From positions 191,586 to 255,585 of the forward strand of contig JBQJBP010000004.1 of the NCBI GenBank assembly GCA_052078155.1: a stretch of 64,000 nt of DNA, given 5' to 3'. Under the pieces are notes generated by a model. That model searched no databases and had not been told where the DNA came from. It saw only the letters and a list, made by a program, of their open reading frames with translations. The position numbers and the translations under genes were made by a program. Every line of letters begins with the position of its first letter. Position 1 is the stretch's first letter. Shown here piece by piece: positions 1 through 8,251 of this stretch. This stretch comes from CAXBMB01 sp052078155 (lineage in GTDB: Bacteria; Pseudomonadota; Alphaproteobacteria; Kiloniellales; DSM-21159).

Positions 1-2
1 AT

Positions 3-317
3 GTGCTTCAGCACTTTCCCCTGACCTGGCTGACAACAACCCTGATGATGATCGCTGTCTTCCTCTTCATCGTGACTTCTGTGGTCAGTGCGGCCTTTGT
101 GCTGGGCATGTTCTCCACCGACGGCAACCTCAACCCCTCCAGCAAAGTCAAACTCAGTTGGGGGGCTGTTCTGGGGGCTCTGGGTATGGTCATGATTTTA
201 TCGGGCAGCATTGATGCGGTGAAATCGATCATCGCGCTGGGGGCCCTGCCCTTCGTCTTCATTGTTCTGTTGCTGGTGGTTTCTTTTCTCAAGGCGCTTA
301 AGAAGGAGGCCCAATGA
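3..317 (+). CDS. BCCT-family betaine/choline/carnitine transporter, C-terminal part
   Basis: This is the last 104 codons of a gene that starts before the window, so the 5' end is missing. The visible part has three hydrophobic segments and the BCCT C-terminal pattern: a serine-rich TSVVSAAFVLGMFS stretch, then GNLNPSSKVKLSWG, then two membrane helices and a short basic tail. BCCT proteins are inner-membrane carriers that import betaine, choline or carnitine for osmoprotection; the substrate cannot be read from this fragment. The stop codon overlaps the start of a 33-residue membrane peptide (ATGA overlap), so the two are probably translated together. Confidence 0.8.
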   Translation: MLQHFPLTWLTTTLMMIAVFLFIVTSVVSAAFVLGMFSTDGNLNPSSKVKLSWGAVLGALGMVMILSGSIDAVKSIIALGALPFVFIVLLLVVSFLKALKKEAQ

Positions 318-415
318 TGCTGACCGGAACCCTTATCGACACCTTGTTGAATGTCACGGTTTTTGCCTTCCTCGGTCTGCTTGTCTGGATGTATCTGGCT
401 GACATTGGCCAGTAA
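314..415 (+). CDS. small single-span membrane protein coupled to the BCCT transporter
   Basis: A 33-residue ORF (start MMLTGTLIDTLLN, end MYLADIGQ) whose ATG overlaps the transporter stop in an ATGA arrangement. A strong ribosome-binding site, AAGGAGG at 303-309, lies within the end of the transporter gene, 4 bases before the ATG. The peptide is almost entirely one transmembrane helix (about residues 8-28) with an acidic residue near each end. The RBS, the overlap and the composition support a real gene. No family is recognised. It could be a small accessory subunit of the transporter, which is inference from position only. Confidence 0.6.
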   Translation: MMLTGTLIDTLLNVTVFAFLGLLVWMYLADIGQ

Positions 416-654
416 CGGCCTTTTGGGCTGCCAGACCGGCGCGCGGCTTTTTGCTGGCAGCGTTTTTGCGCAGGACTTTTGCAGGCGTCGGCACAGCAAC
501 CTGCATCTAAGTGTTTACGAACAATCACAGTTTATTGAAAATTTCCGTCCCTCTGCCTGTATAGAGCCGCTATAGTATTCACCATAAAACAGATCGAACT
601 GTCTTCCTGCCTGACCCTTCAGGCGCTCGATTTCTGCAGATGGAGAATTGAGTT

Positions 655-3039
655 ATGGCGAATTTTACCGGTGACGCAAACGCAAACAAACTTACAGGCA
701 CAGCAGGCGCAGACACTCTTTTGGGGCTGGGCAATGACGACACCCTGCTGGGCGCTGGTGGCAACGACAAGATTGATGGCGGTACCGGTAATGACTCCCT
801 GTCTGGCTCCAGTGGCCTGGACACGCTGCTGGGCGGTGACGGCAACGACAACATGGACGGCGGCGCGGACAATGATTCGCTAACAGGCGGCGCGAACAAT
901 GACAGCCTGTTTGGCGGCGCCGGTGATGACACCCTGGACGGCGGGGGGGATGCGGACATCCTCTTCGGTGGCGACGACAACGACAGTTTGCTGGGCAATG
1001 ACGGGGATGATTCTCTAGACGGCGGGAACGGCAAGGATTTCCTCTATGGAGGTAAAGGTGCCGACACCCTGGCCGGCGCCGACAACAACGACAGCCTGTT
1101 CGGCGGGGACAACAACGACAATCTTTTCGGCAACTTTGGCAACGATGAACTTTTCGGCGGCGCGGGCAATGACGACGTCAACGGTGGCCCTGGCGATGAC
1201 ACCCTGGCTGGTGATGACGGCAACGATTCCCTCTTTGGCGACAGCGGCAAAGACATGGTGTTCGGCGGCGCAGGCAATGACTTCTTCTTTTCCGACTCTA
1301 GCGATGACACCTTTGATGGCGGGGCGGGCGACGATACCGTCAACATCAATGGCAAACAGGGGGATTACATCGTCTCCTCCGGATCCATTGCACCCAAGTC
1401 CGGTGGCTTTTTCATTTCCCTGAACAACGTTGAAGTCGCCGACTTCCTGGATGGAACGGTGAACCTGCTGGGCGGCGGCGGTGGGAATAGCGGCGGCGGC
1501 AGTGGCCCTGGCACTCCAGGCGTTGGCCCGGGTGGGGTCGACATTCTGGAAACGCCCCCGGGTCTGGCGCCGGACGGCCTACCCTTCCCCACCGATGGGA
1601 CACCGGGCACCCCGACAGAAATCCAATCACCCTTTGACACCCGCCTGGGTGATTTCGCCAACAACCTCTTCCTGACAGGCAACAAAGACGTCAACGGCTT
1701 TGGCAATGACGGCGGCAACTTCCTGGAAGGCAACCGAGGCAACAACGGCCTGTTTGGTGATTCCGGAGATGACACGCTCGATGGCGGATTGGGGGACGAC
1801 ACAGCCAACGGGAATCTGGGTCTGGACACGCTGCTGGGTGATGACGGCAACGACTCCTTGCGGGGTGGACGCGGCAACGATCTGCTTTTCGGAGGGACCG
1901 GCCGGGATACCCTTTTGGGAGACCGGGGCAATGACTCCCTGCTGGGAGATGGCGGCAACGACCAGATCTTTGGCGGTCTGGGTCTCGACACGTTGCTGGG
2001 CGGCGAAGGAGGCGACACCCTGAATGGTGTGGCGGGCGATGACCCCGGAGTCAGAGACAAGCTGTTCGGCGGCGACGGCAATGACCTGCTCTTTGGCGGC
2101 GGCAACGACGAGCTCTTTGGGGGAAATGGCAACGACCAGCTCTTCGGTGGTGACACCCTGGTGCCTTTTGACCCTGGCCTGCCCTTCCAGGCCAATGGCA
2201 ATGCGGGCAATGACACCCTGACAGGTGGCTTGCTGCAGGATGATCTGCGCGGCGGTCAGGACGACGACCTGCTGTTCGGCGGCGGCGGCAACGACACGCT
2301 GCGCGGAGATCGCGGAAATGACGCCCTGGGCGGCGGTCTGGGTGACGACACCTTGAGAGGGGGCCCGGGCATGGACACCCTCAGAGGAGACGACGGCGAT
2401 GATCGCCTGTTCGGCGGAAGCCTTGATGACACCATCGGCGGCAGCAGGCTTTTTGGCGGAACTGGGGGAGATGAGCTTTTCGGCGGAGCCGGTGACCTGC
2501 TCTTTGGCGGTGCCGGAAACGACCTGCAGGACTTTACCTTCACCTACACCATACCCAACGAGGCAGCAGGCCAGGGCAATGGCAACCAGGGCGACGACAC
2601 CATGCGGGGCGGAGACCAGAACGATTCTCTGCGCGGCGGCGCAGATCAGGATCTGCTCTTCGGTGGCTCAGGTCAGGACACGCTATTAGGCGACAAAGGC
2701 GATGACGATCTGGGCGGTGGCCTGGGCGCTGACCTTCTTTTCGGTGGTCTGGGCGATGATACCCTGCGGGGTGGCAACAACGACACGCTGGGAGGCGGCG
2801 AAGGCAAGGATCTGTTCAATTTCCTGGACATATTCTTCGACGTGGACGGCAATGGCAGCAACGGAAAGAACCAGGCGCTAATCATTGATTTTGATTTTGG
2901 GGCGGGCGACAGACTCTCGGGACCCTTCGGTGACTTCACCGTCATTCAGGAATCAGATCGGGTGGTTCTGGAGGGGGGTGCCTTTACCATTACCGTGGAA
3001 ACCGACGACCCATTCGTCGATGACTGGCTCATACTCTAG
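655..3039 (+). CDS. RTX calcium-binding repeat protein (794 aa), two-block
   Basis: Nearly the whole protein is made of glycine/aspartate nonapeptides of the GGxGxDxLx type, which bind calcium in a parallel beta-roll. There are two blocks, at about residues 10-220 and 335-720, separated by a non-repeat segment and a Gly/Ser/Pro linker near residue 275. After the linker comes a module (TRLGDFANNLFLTGNKDVNG) that is also found near the N-terminus of the three RTX proteins that follow, so the protein looks like a fusion of two RTX units. The C-terminus has a non-repeat domain ending DDWLIL, typical of type I secretion substrates. No N-terminal signal peptide is seen. No ABC transporter or membrane-fusion protein for secretion lies in the window. 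RBS GGAG precedes the ATG. Confidence 0.85.
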   Translation: MANFTGDANANKLTGTAGADTLLGLGNDDTLLGAGGNDKIDGGTGNDSLSGSSGLDTLLGGDGNDNMDGGADNDSLTGGANNDSLFGGAGDDTLDGGGDADILFGGDDNDSLLGNDGDDSLDGGNGKDFLYGGKGADTLAGADNNDSLFGGDNNDNLFGNFGNDELFGGAGNDDVNGGPGDDTLAGDDGNDSLFGDSGKDMVFGGAGNDFFFSDSSDDTFDGGAGDDTVNINGKQGDYIVSSGSIAPKSGGFFISLNNVEVADFLDGTVNLLGGGGGNSGGGSGPGTPGVGPGGVDILETPPGLAPDGLPFPTDGTPGTPTEIQSPFDTRLGDFANNLFLTGNKDVNGFGNDGGNFLEGNRGNNGLFGDSGDDTLDGGLGDDTANGNLGLDTLLGDDGNDSLRGGRGNDLLFGGTGRDTLLGDRGNDSLLGDGGNDQIFGGLGLDTLLGGEGGDTLNGVAGDDPGVRDKLFGGDGNDLLFGGGNDELFGGNGNDQLFGGDTLVPFDPGLPFQANGNAGNDTLTGGLLQDDLRGGQDDDLLFGGGGNDTLRGDRGNDALGGGLGDDTLRGGPGMDTLRGDDGDDRLFGGSLDDTIGGSRLFGGTGGDELFGGAGDLLFGGAGNDLQDFTFTYTIPNEAAGQGNGNQGDDTMRGGDQNDSLRGGADQDLLFGGSGQDTLLGDKGDDDLGGGLGADLLFGGLGDDTLRGGNNDTLGGGEGKDLFNFLDIFFDVDGNGSNGKNQALIIDFDFGAGDRLSGPFGDFTVIQESDRVVLEGGAFTITVETDDPFVDDWLIL

Positions 3040-3749
3040 ATCACAAACATGAGGTTTCCGACCTGGTTTGAAGCAGGTTGTGGTAGTGACTCAAGCAGCC
3101 CCGCCCGAGAACATAATCGGTTTGGTTTGAAGCGCTTCGCGCTTCTGACGAAAGCGACTCTGCCTTAAAACCTTTCTTGCTCTGGCGAGACACCCCGCTC
3201 AACCGGGTAGGGAAAACACACTCTCTGTGTCTTTCCAGCCAGCCGCAGTTCAGCTGGCACAGCCAATCCATCTGGGCTTGTATTTCCCGCACATCCCGAA
3301 CCGGACGCCTGTTTTCACAAAAGCGTTATTTTTCCCCAATTGCCGGGATTGCTACCTTCTTCCAGTGGATTAGCTAATCCTGCCTGGGTAGAAAAATCAA
3401 AATGAAACCTTTGGGTTGAAATTGATTTGATTGGCTTCTTTATATGCTAGAGGCCCATGGGCAAACTAACGTGATCGGAAAGGCAACACCCCCCAGACGG
3501 GTATGATCAAGTGCGTCTGGACGGGGTATTCTGGGAAAGTTCAAAGGGCTTTGCCTAAGCCGTTTCGGCACCATCGACGTAAAGCGACAGGGGATAAGAA
3601 GTCATTGAAACTTAGCCGCTGTCACCGCGCTTTCAGCAGCCACCCGGCGGTCGGGTGACGCTGAAAGAAACTATGACATTCGAAGGCACCAGCCGGGAGA
3701 GATTTCATCCCTGACAGGTGATCCTTTTATGAGTACTGGGGGAGATATC
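3040..3749. other. 710-bp intergenic region with a palindrome and a repeat remnant
   Basis: No convincing gene. About 3108-3165 is the first half of the dispersed intergenic palindrome described at 13426-13564. At 3630-3667 there is a strong inverted repeat: CTTTCAGC and GCTGAAAG form the outer stem, CACCCG/CGGGTG the inner stem. It lies about 80 bp before the next RTX start and has no T-run after it, so it looks more like an mRNA leader or regulatory hairpin than a terminator. Confidence 0.5.
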
Positions 3750-4793
3750 ATGAGCAACATTCGAGGACGTTTGACCGTTGGTGATCCATTCGGCGGAAAG
3801 CCTCTGACCGAGGGCGTCGGCAGTGGCGGTGTCAAAATAGTATCCAGCGCACCGGCCTTAGATTCGGACGGCAAGCCTAAGCCAACAGACGGCAAGCCAG
3901 GCCAAACCGTGGAAATTCAATCTCGCTTCAGCGCGGCCCTGGGTGATCACGCTGACAACCTGGTTCTCACCGGCAACAAAGACGTCAACGGCTTTGGCAA
4001 CGAGCTGGACAATCTTGTCAGAGGGAACGGGGGCGATAACCATCTGCTTGGTGAAGAGGGCAACGACAGTGTCTCAGGTGGTAGCGGAGACGATTTTCTC
4101 AACGGCAACCAAGGCAACGACACCGTCAAAGGCGGCGATGGCAATGACTCCGTTCAGGGCGGCAAAGGTGAAGACCTGGTTGAAGGGAACGCCGGCGCCG
4201 ATGACCTTTACGGCAACCTGGGCAATGACACGCTTCGGGGCGGCGACGGTGAAGACAGCCTGGACGGGGGAGAAGGCGACGACTCCCTGCACGGCGGTAA
4301 CGGCAACGACTCCATCCTCGGCGGCGCAGGCAACGATTTCAGCCAGGGCGGTGTGGGCAATGACTTCCTCGCCGGGGAAGAAGGGTCAGACACACTGCGC
4401 GGCGGTGGCGGACATGACTTCGTCTCTGGTGGCCAGGGAGATGATCTGCTGCGCGGTGACCTCGGGGATGACACTCTGGACGGCAACAGCGGTGACGACA
4501 CGCTGAGTGGCGGTGACGGGAACGACCTGCTTCATCTTTCCTTCGGCAGCAGCAAACTGACGGGCGGCAGCGGCGCAGACACCTTTGATCTGAATTTGGA
4601 TGGAGAGCTGCTTCCCGGGGACATCTCCACCATCACTGACTTCAACTTTGCAGAAGGCGACCGCCTTAAAGGCGACCCCAGTGACTTCACCGCAACGAAC
4701 CATCCAGATGGCAGTGTGGTGCTGACCAACGGCAACATGACGATCGTGGTGCAAACGTCGGATGACTTCTCAGAAGACTGGTTTGTCAGCTAA
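3750..4793 (+). CDS. RTX calcium-binding repeat protein (347 aa), paralogue 1 of 3
   Basis: The ATG at 3750 is chosen over one 21 bases upstream because it has a GGGGGAG ribosome-binding site and gives a start (MSNIRGRLTVGDPFGGKP) matching the paralogue at 6391. After a conserved N-terminal module of about 85 residues (GKPGQTVEIQSRF, then NLVLTGNKDVNGFGN) come about 20 RTX nonapeptides. The C-terminal domain is shared with the two paralogues (ITDFNFAEGDRLKGDPSDF) and ends DDFSEDWFVS. The architecture fits a protein secreted by a type I system and folded by extracellular calcium. Its function beyond that is unknown. Confidence 0.8.
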   Translation: MSNIRGRLTVGDPFGGKPLTEGVGSGGVKIVSSAPALDSDGKPKPTDGKPGQTVEIQSRFSAALGDHADNLVLTGNKDVNGFGNELDNLVRGNGGDNHLLGEEGNDSVSGGSGDDFLNGNQGNDTVKGGDGNDSVQGGKGEDLVEGNAGADDLYGNLGNDTLRGGDGEDSLDGGEGDDSLHGGNGNDSILGGAGNDFSQGGVGNDFLAGEEGSDTLRGGGGHDFVSGGQGDDLLRGDLGDDTLDGNSGDDTLSGGDGNDLLHLSFGSSKLTGGSGADTFDLNLDGELLPGDISTITDFNFAEGDRLKGDPSDFTATNHPDGSVVLTNGNMTIVVQTSDDFSEDWFVS

Positions 4794-4846
4794 AGGGGCC
4801 CTCTCTAACCTGGGCTGGACTGGAGGTTTCATCTGGTCCGGAAAAG

Positions 4847-4875
4847 AAAAAGGGCGGACTTTGGTCTGCCCTTTT
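4847..4875 (+). terminator. Rho-independent terminator after the RTX gene
   Basis: AAAAGGGCGGAC and GTCTGCCCTTTT form a long stem around a TTTG loop, 53 bp after the RTX stop, and end in a T-run. The remaining bases to 5133 show no gene. Confidence 0.8.
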
Positions 4876-5133
4876 GCCGTTCTGAGAGACCGTCATCCGC
4901 AAAAGGCAGGAACAAAACCACTCACTTTTTACAATTTGCTACAGTCACCCCTCTTTCCATAACCCCGCCTTTTGGGTCAAAATCACCACTGTTAAGGAAA
5001 CCAGCTTCAGGCTCAATTCTCCCATAGCCAGAAGCACGTCAGGTCACACTGACAAGTAACGCGACTGAAAAGTTCTACCTTGGCCTTCCGAAACAGCCGG
5101 GCCGCAAAGATAAACTTTTGAAGGGAAGACGTT

Positions 5134-6210
5134 ATGGCATTGCTCTTAGCACCCCAGGGAAAATACTCCGGCAAAGGCGGAGATCCGGAAACCGGCGGCG
5201 TCAAACATGGCGACGTGGAAGTCCTGACCAAAGAACCCAGAACCGACAGTGACGGCCTGCCAAAAGCCACAGAAGGCACGCCCGGTCAGACTGTTGAAAT
5301 CCAATCCCGCTTTGACACCCGCTTAGGCGAGCATGCCGAGAACCTCGTGCTGACTGGCAATCGAGACGTCGATGGGTTCGGCAACGACGAAGACAACACC
5401 ATGTTGGGCAACACCGGAAACAACAACATGCGAGGGGACGAGGGCAACGATTCCCTGTCCGGCGACGAAGGCAATGACACCCTGAACGGCAACCAGGGCG
5501 ATGACACGGTCGAAGGGGGCGAAGGCAACGACCTGTTGCGCGGGGGCCAGGGCAACGATGACGTGTTTGGTGGCGAAGGATCGGACCGGATCTTCGGCGA
5601 CAAGGGCGACGATCTTATGAGAGGTGACAGAGGGGCAGACAGCCTTTTTGGCGGCGAAGGTGACGACGCCATGAACGGCGGTATCGGCAACGACCAGCTG
5701 GAAGGCGGCGTTGGTAACGACACCATGCGCGGTGGCAAAAACGACGACACCGTATCCGGAGGAGACGGCAAAGATCACCTCTTTGGAGACGACGGCGGGG
5801 ATGTCCTCAAAGGAGAGCTCGGCGCAGATGAACTGGACGGCGGCATCGGCAACGACCAGCTCTTCGGCGGTGAAGGCAATGATCAATTGGCCAGCGGGTC
5901 GGGCGATGACACGCTTGATGGCGGCGACGGAAATGACACGATCTTTTTTGAAAGTGGCACCAACAAAATGACCGGTGGGTCCGGCGCAGATCTGTTCAGT
6001 CCTACCCTTGACGATGACGTCGGAACGACCGTGGGTGAAGTGAACACCATCACCGATTTCAACTTTGGTGAAGGTGATCGAATCAAAGGGGACCCGGCTG
6101 CCTATACAGTCACCACCCAACCCGACGGCACCGTGGTTCTGACCAGCCTCAGCTTCACCATCATCGTTCACACGAACGATACCTTTTCCGATGATTGGTT
6201 TACGGGCTGA
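5134..6210 (+). CDS. RTX calcium-binding repeat protein (358 aa), paralogue 2 of 3
   Basis: It has the same plan as the neighbours: a divergent first 20 residues (MALLLAPQGKYSGKGG), the shared module (GTPGQTVEIQSRFDTRLGEH, NLVLTGNRDVDGFGN), about 20 GGxGxDxLx nonapeptides, and the shared C-terminal domain (ITDFNFGEGDRIKGDPAAYT) ending FSDDWFTG. An AAGGGAAG ribosome-binding site precedes the ATG. It has its own hairpins downstream and its own leader, so each RTX gene is probably a separate transcription unit. It is likely a type I-secreted, calcium-stabilised extracellular protein; no enzymatic domain is visible. Confidence 0.8.
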   Translation: MALLLAPQGKYSGKGGDPETGGVKHGDVEVLTKEPRTDSDGLPKATEGTPGQTVEIQSRFDTRLGEHAENLVLTGNRDVDGFGNDEDNTMLGNTGNNNMRGDEGNDSLSGDEGNDTLNGNQGDDTVEGGEGNDLLRGGQGNDDVFGGEGSDRIFGDKGDDLMRGDRGADSLFGGEGDDAMNGGIGNDQLEGGVGNDTMRGGKNDDTVSGGDGKDHLFGDDGGDVLKGELGADELDGGIGNDQLFGGEGNDQLASGSGDDTLDGGDGNDTIFFESGTNKMTGGSGADLFSPTLDDDVGTTVGEVNTITDFNFGEGDRIKGDPAAYTVTTQPDGTVVLTSLSFTIIVHTNDTFSDDWFTG

Positions 6211-6224
6211 CCTGATGAACAACA

Positions 6225-6293
6225 GGGGACTGCCTCTTTCAGGCAGTCCCACAATTCAGGGCAGAGACCGCCGCCCCTCAGAGCGGCCTCTGC
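6225..6293 (+). terminator. two consecutive hairpins after the RTX gene
   Basis: GGGACTGCC/GGCAGTCCC at 6225-6250 pairs perfectly around a short loop. A second stem, GCAGAG...CTCTGC with CCGC/GCGG inside, follows at about 6260-6293. Neither has a clear T-run, so termination is likely but not certain. Confidence 0.5.
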
Positions 6294-6390
6294 CCGCCAG
6301 CACCTCCTTTATCCAGTTGATTTATCCAGTGGTTGCGATGAACCCCCGACACCGGGTCGGGGCGTATCCTGCTGATAGGGGGAAGTAGTC

Positions 6391-7449
6391 ATGAGTACCT
6401 CCACATCCATCCGTGGCCGCCTGACCGTCGGCGACCCTTTTGGCGGAAAACCAACAACTGATGGAGTCAAAAGCGGAGGCGTAAAGGTTGTCAGCAACGC
6501 CCCGCAAACCGACAGCGACGGTCTGCCCAAAGCCACAGAGGGCAAACCCGGGCAGACAGTTGAAATCCAGTCCGCTTTCGACACCCGACTGGGCGATCAT
6601 GCTGAAAACCTGGTTCTGACGGGCAACAAAGACGTCGATGGTTTCGGCAATGAAGAAGACAACACCCTGGTTGGCAACAGCGGCAACAACACCCTGCGAG
6701 GATTTGACGGCGACGACGATCTGGATGGGGGTAGCGGCAACGACAACATGAACGGCAACGTCGGTGATGACACCCTCAAGGGTGGAGACGGTGCCGACTT
6801 CATGCGCGGTGGCAAAGACAATGACCGCCTGGAAGGCGAAGAAGGCCAGGACACCTTGCTGGGCGATCTGGGCAACGACATCATCTTCGGCGGGGCCGGA
6901 CAGGACGACCTGTCTGGAGGTGCTGGCGACGACACACTCAAAGGCGGCACAGGCGATGACAGCCTCGAAGGCGGAGAAGGGGGTGATTCCCTGCGCGGCG
7001 GCCAGGAAAATGACGTTCTGCTGGGAGATGGCGGGAACGATACCCTCAAGGGAGATGAAGGAACGGACCGGCTGTTTGGTGGTGTCGGAGATGACAAGCT
7101 CTTTGGCGGGGCCGGCGACGACAGGCTGGAAGGCGGCAACGGTGACGATACACTGGATGGCGGTGAAGGCGACGACACGCTGGTGGCCGGTTTCGACAAT
7201 GACCGGCTGATCGGTGGCGTGGGTGCCGATGTCTTCGATGTTTCAGGTCTTCAGGGGGAGTCCAACACCCCGCTTGACCCCGTCATCATCACAGATTTCA
7301 GTTTTGAAGATGGCGACCGCATCAAGGGCGACCCCAGCACCCTGGCGGTCACGGAACTTCCCAGCGGCACCATCCTGCTGTCCAATGGTGAACTGCTGAT
7401 CACCGTCTTCACCACTGACGGCTATTCTGATGACTGGTTCGTCGACTGA
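6391..7449 (+). CDS. RTX calcium-binding repeat protein (352 aa), paralogue 3 of 3
   Basis: The third close paralogue, starting MSTSTSIRGRLTVGDPFGGK after a GGGGGAAG ribosome-binding site. It carries the shared N-terminal module (GKPGQTVEIQSAFDTRLGDH, NLVLTGNKDVDGFGN), about 20 RTX nonapeptides, and the common C-terminal domain (ITDFSFEDGDRIKGDPS) ending GYSDDWFVD. The N- and C-terminal parts are more alike among the three proteins than repeat number requires, which suggests duplication followed by divergence of the repeat block. Role inferred as a type I-secreted surface or extracellular protein. Confidence 0.8.
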   Translation: MSTSTSIRGRLTVGDPFGGKPTTDGVKSGGVKVVSNAPQTDSDGLPKATEGKPGQTVEIQSAFDTRLGDHAENLVLTGNKDVDGFGNEEDNTLVGNSGNNTLRGFDGDDDLDGGSGNDNMNGNVGDDTLKGGDGADFMRGGKDNDRLEGEEGQDTLLGDLGNDIIFGGAGQDDLSGGAGDDTLKGGTGDDSLEGGEGGDSLRGGQENDVLLGDGGNDTLKGDEGTDRLFGGVGDDKLFGGAGDDRLEGGNGDDTLDGGEGDDTLVAGFDNDRLIGGVGADVFDVSGLQGESNTPLDPVIITDFSFEDGDRIKGDPSTLAVTELPSGTILLSNGELLITVFTTDGYSDDWFVD

Positions 7450-7473
7450 CTGACGCCTGACTGCAACTCCGGG

Positions 7474-7552
7474 GCATGATCGCTTGGGTCAGTCGCGCTG
7501 TGAGCTTGGCACTAAACCGTGATCCATCCTCTAACAGGTTGATAAGAGTCTT
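7474..7552 (+). repeat. partial copy of the dispersed intergenic palindrome
   Basis: GCATGATCG, then ACTAAACCGTGATCCATCCTCTAA and GGTTGATAAGAG, match the first half of the element at 13426-13564. It sits between the last RTX gene and ribH. Confidence 0.6.
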
Positions 7553-7634
7553 TTTGCGTTCCGCCTCTTTCCCCAATCAGCAGATGGGGTTATGTGACTC
7601 ATATCGCACAACACAGGCAAAAGAGGGCAGCGGC

Positions 7635-8144
7635 ATGGCGGAAGAAAACAGCGGTCAGACAGGTCAGGTCAGGGCCCCTTCCGCCCAGGAAGCAAAGGCA
7701 CTGCTGTCCGGTGCCCGGATTGGTTTTGTCCAGACAGAATGGCACGGTGATGTGGTCATCCACTGCCGGGACGCCTTCATCAACACCGCAGTTGATCTGG
7801 GGTTGCCGCTGGACAACCTCACTTTCCATGAGGTGCCCGGGGCCTTTGAACTTCCTCTGGAGGTGCAACGCCTGGCAAAACTAGGCAATCATGACATCCT
7901 GATTGCCTGCGGCATGATCACCAACGGATCCGTCTACCGCTTTGATTTTGTCGCCCAGACCGTTTTCGACGCCCTCATGTCCATCCAACTGGCCGAACAG
8001 CTGCCCGTGCTCTCCGCCGTGCTGACCCCCATCCAGTTTCATGGCGATCCAGGCCACTTGAAGGAATTCCAGTCGGACTTTGCGGTCTGGGGGGAAGATC
8101 TGGCCCGAGCCTGCGTCAAGCTGCTGCACAACCAGCACAGCTAG
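7635..8144 (+). CDS. ribH: 6,7-dimethyl-8-ribityllumazine synthase (type II-like)
   Basis: Lumazine synthase condenses 5-amino-6-ribitylamino-uracil with 3,4-dihydroxy-2-butanone 4-phosphate, the step before riboflavin. Visible family motifs are HEVPGAFELP, CGMITNGSVYRFDFVAQ and QLAEQLPVLSAVLTP. The YRFDFVA segment and the long N-terminus resemble the RibH2 isoform of alphaproteobacteria such as Brucella rather than the icosahedral RibH1. The ATG at 7635 follows an AGAGGG motif; an in-frame extension to 7476 runs through a repeat element and is not believed. It stands alone, with no other rib gene nearby and no FMN-riboswitch-like leader seen. It converges with glmS. Confidence 0.85.
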   Translation: MAEENSGQTGQVRAPSAQEAKALLSGARIGFVQTEWHGDVVIHCRDAFINTAVDLGLPLDNLTFHEVPGAFELPLEVQRLAKLGNHDILIACGMITNGSVYRFDFVAQTVFDALMSIQLAEQLPVLSAVLTPIQFHGDPGHLKEFQSDFAVWGEDLARACVKLLHNQHS

Positions 8145-8251
8145 AGTGACAGCGCTTTGAGTGAACTCACCACTGGTGACACTGAAAGCACTCCTGCTCC
8201 AGCACGGACCGCCCCTCTGCGCACCCTCAGTCTGGACACTGGTTAGCAGCG

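Noticed and set aside
1365..2216. Long proline/serine-rich ORFs opposite RTX genes
   Set aside because: They are antisense readings of Gly-Asp repeat codons and occur opposite every RTX gene.
7476..7634. N-terminal extension of ribH
   Set aside because: It is translated from a dispersed palindrome remnant; the ATG at 7635 has a ribosome-binding site.
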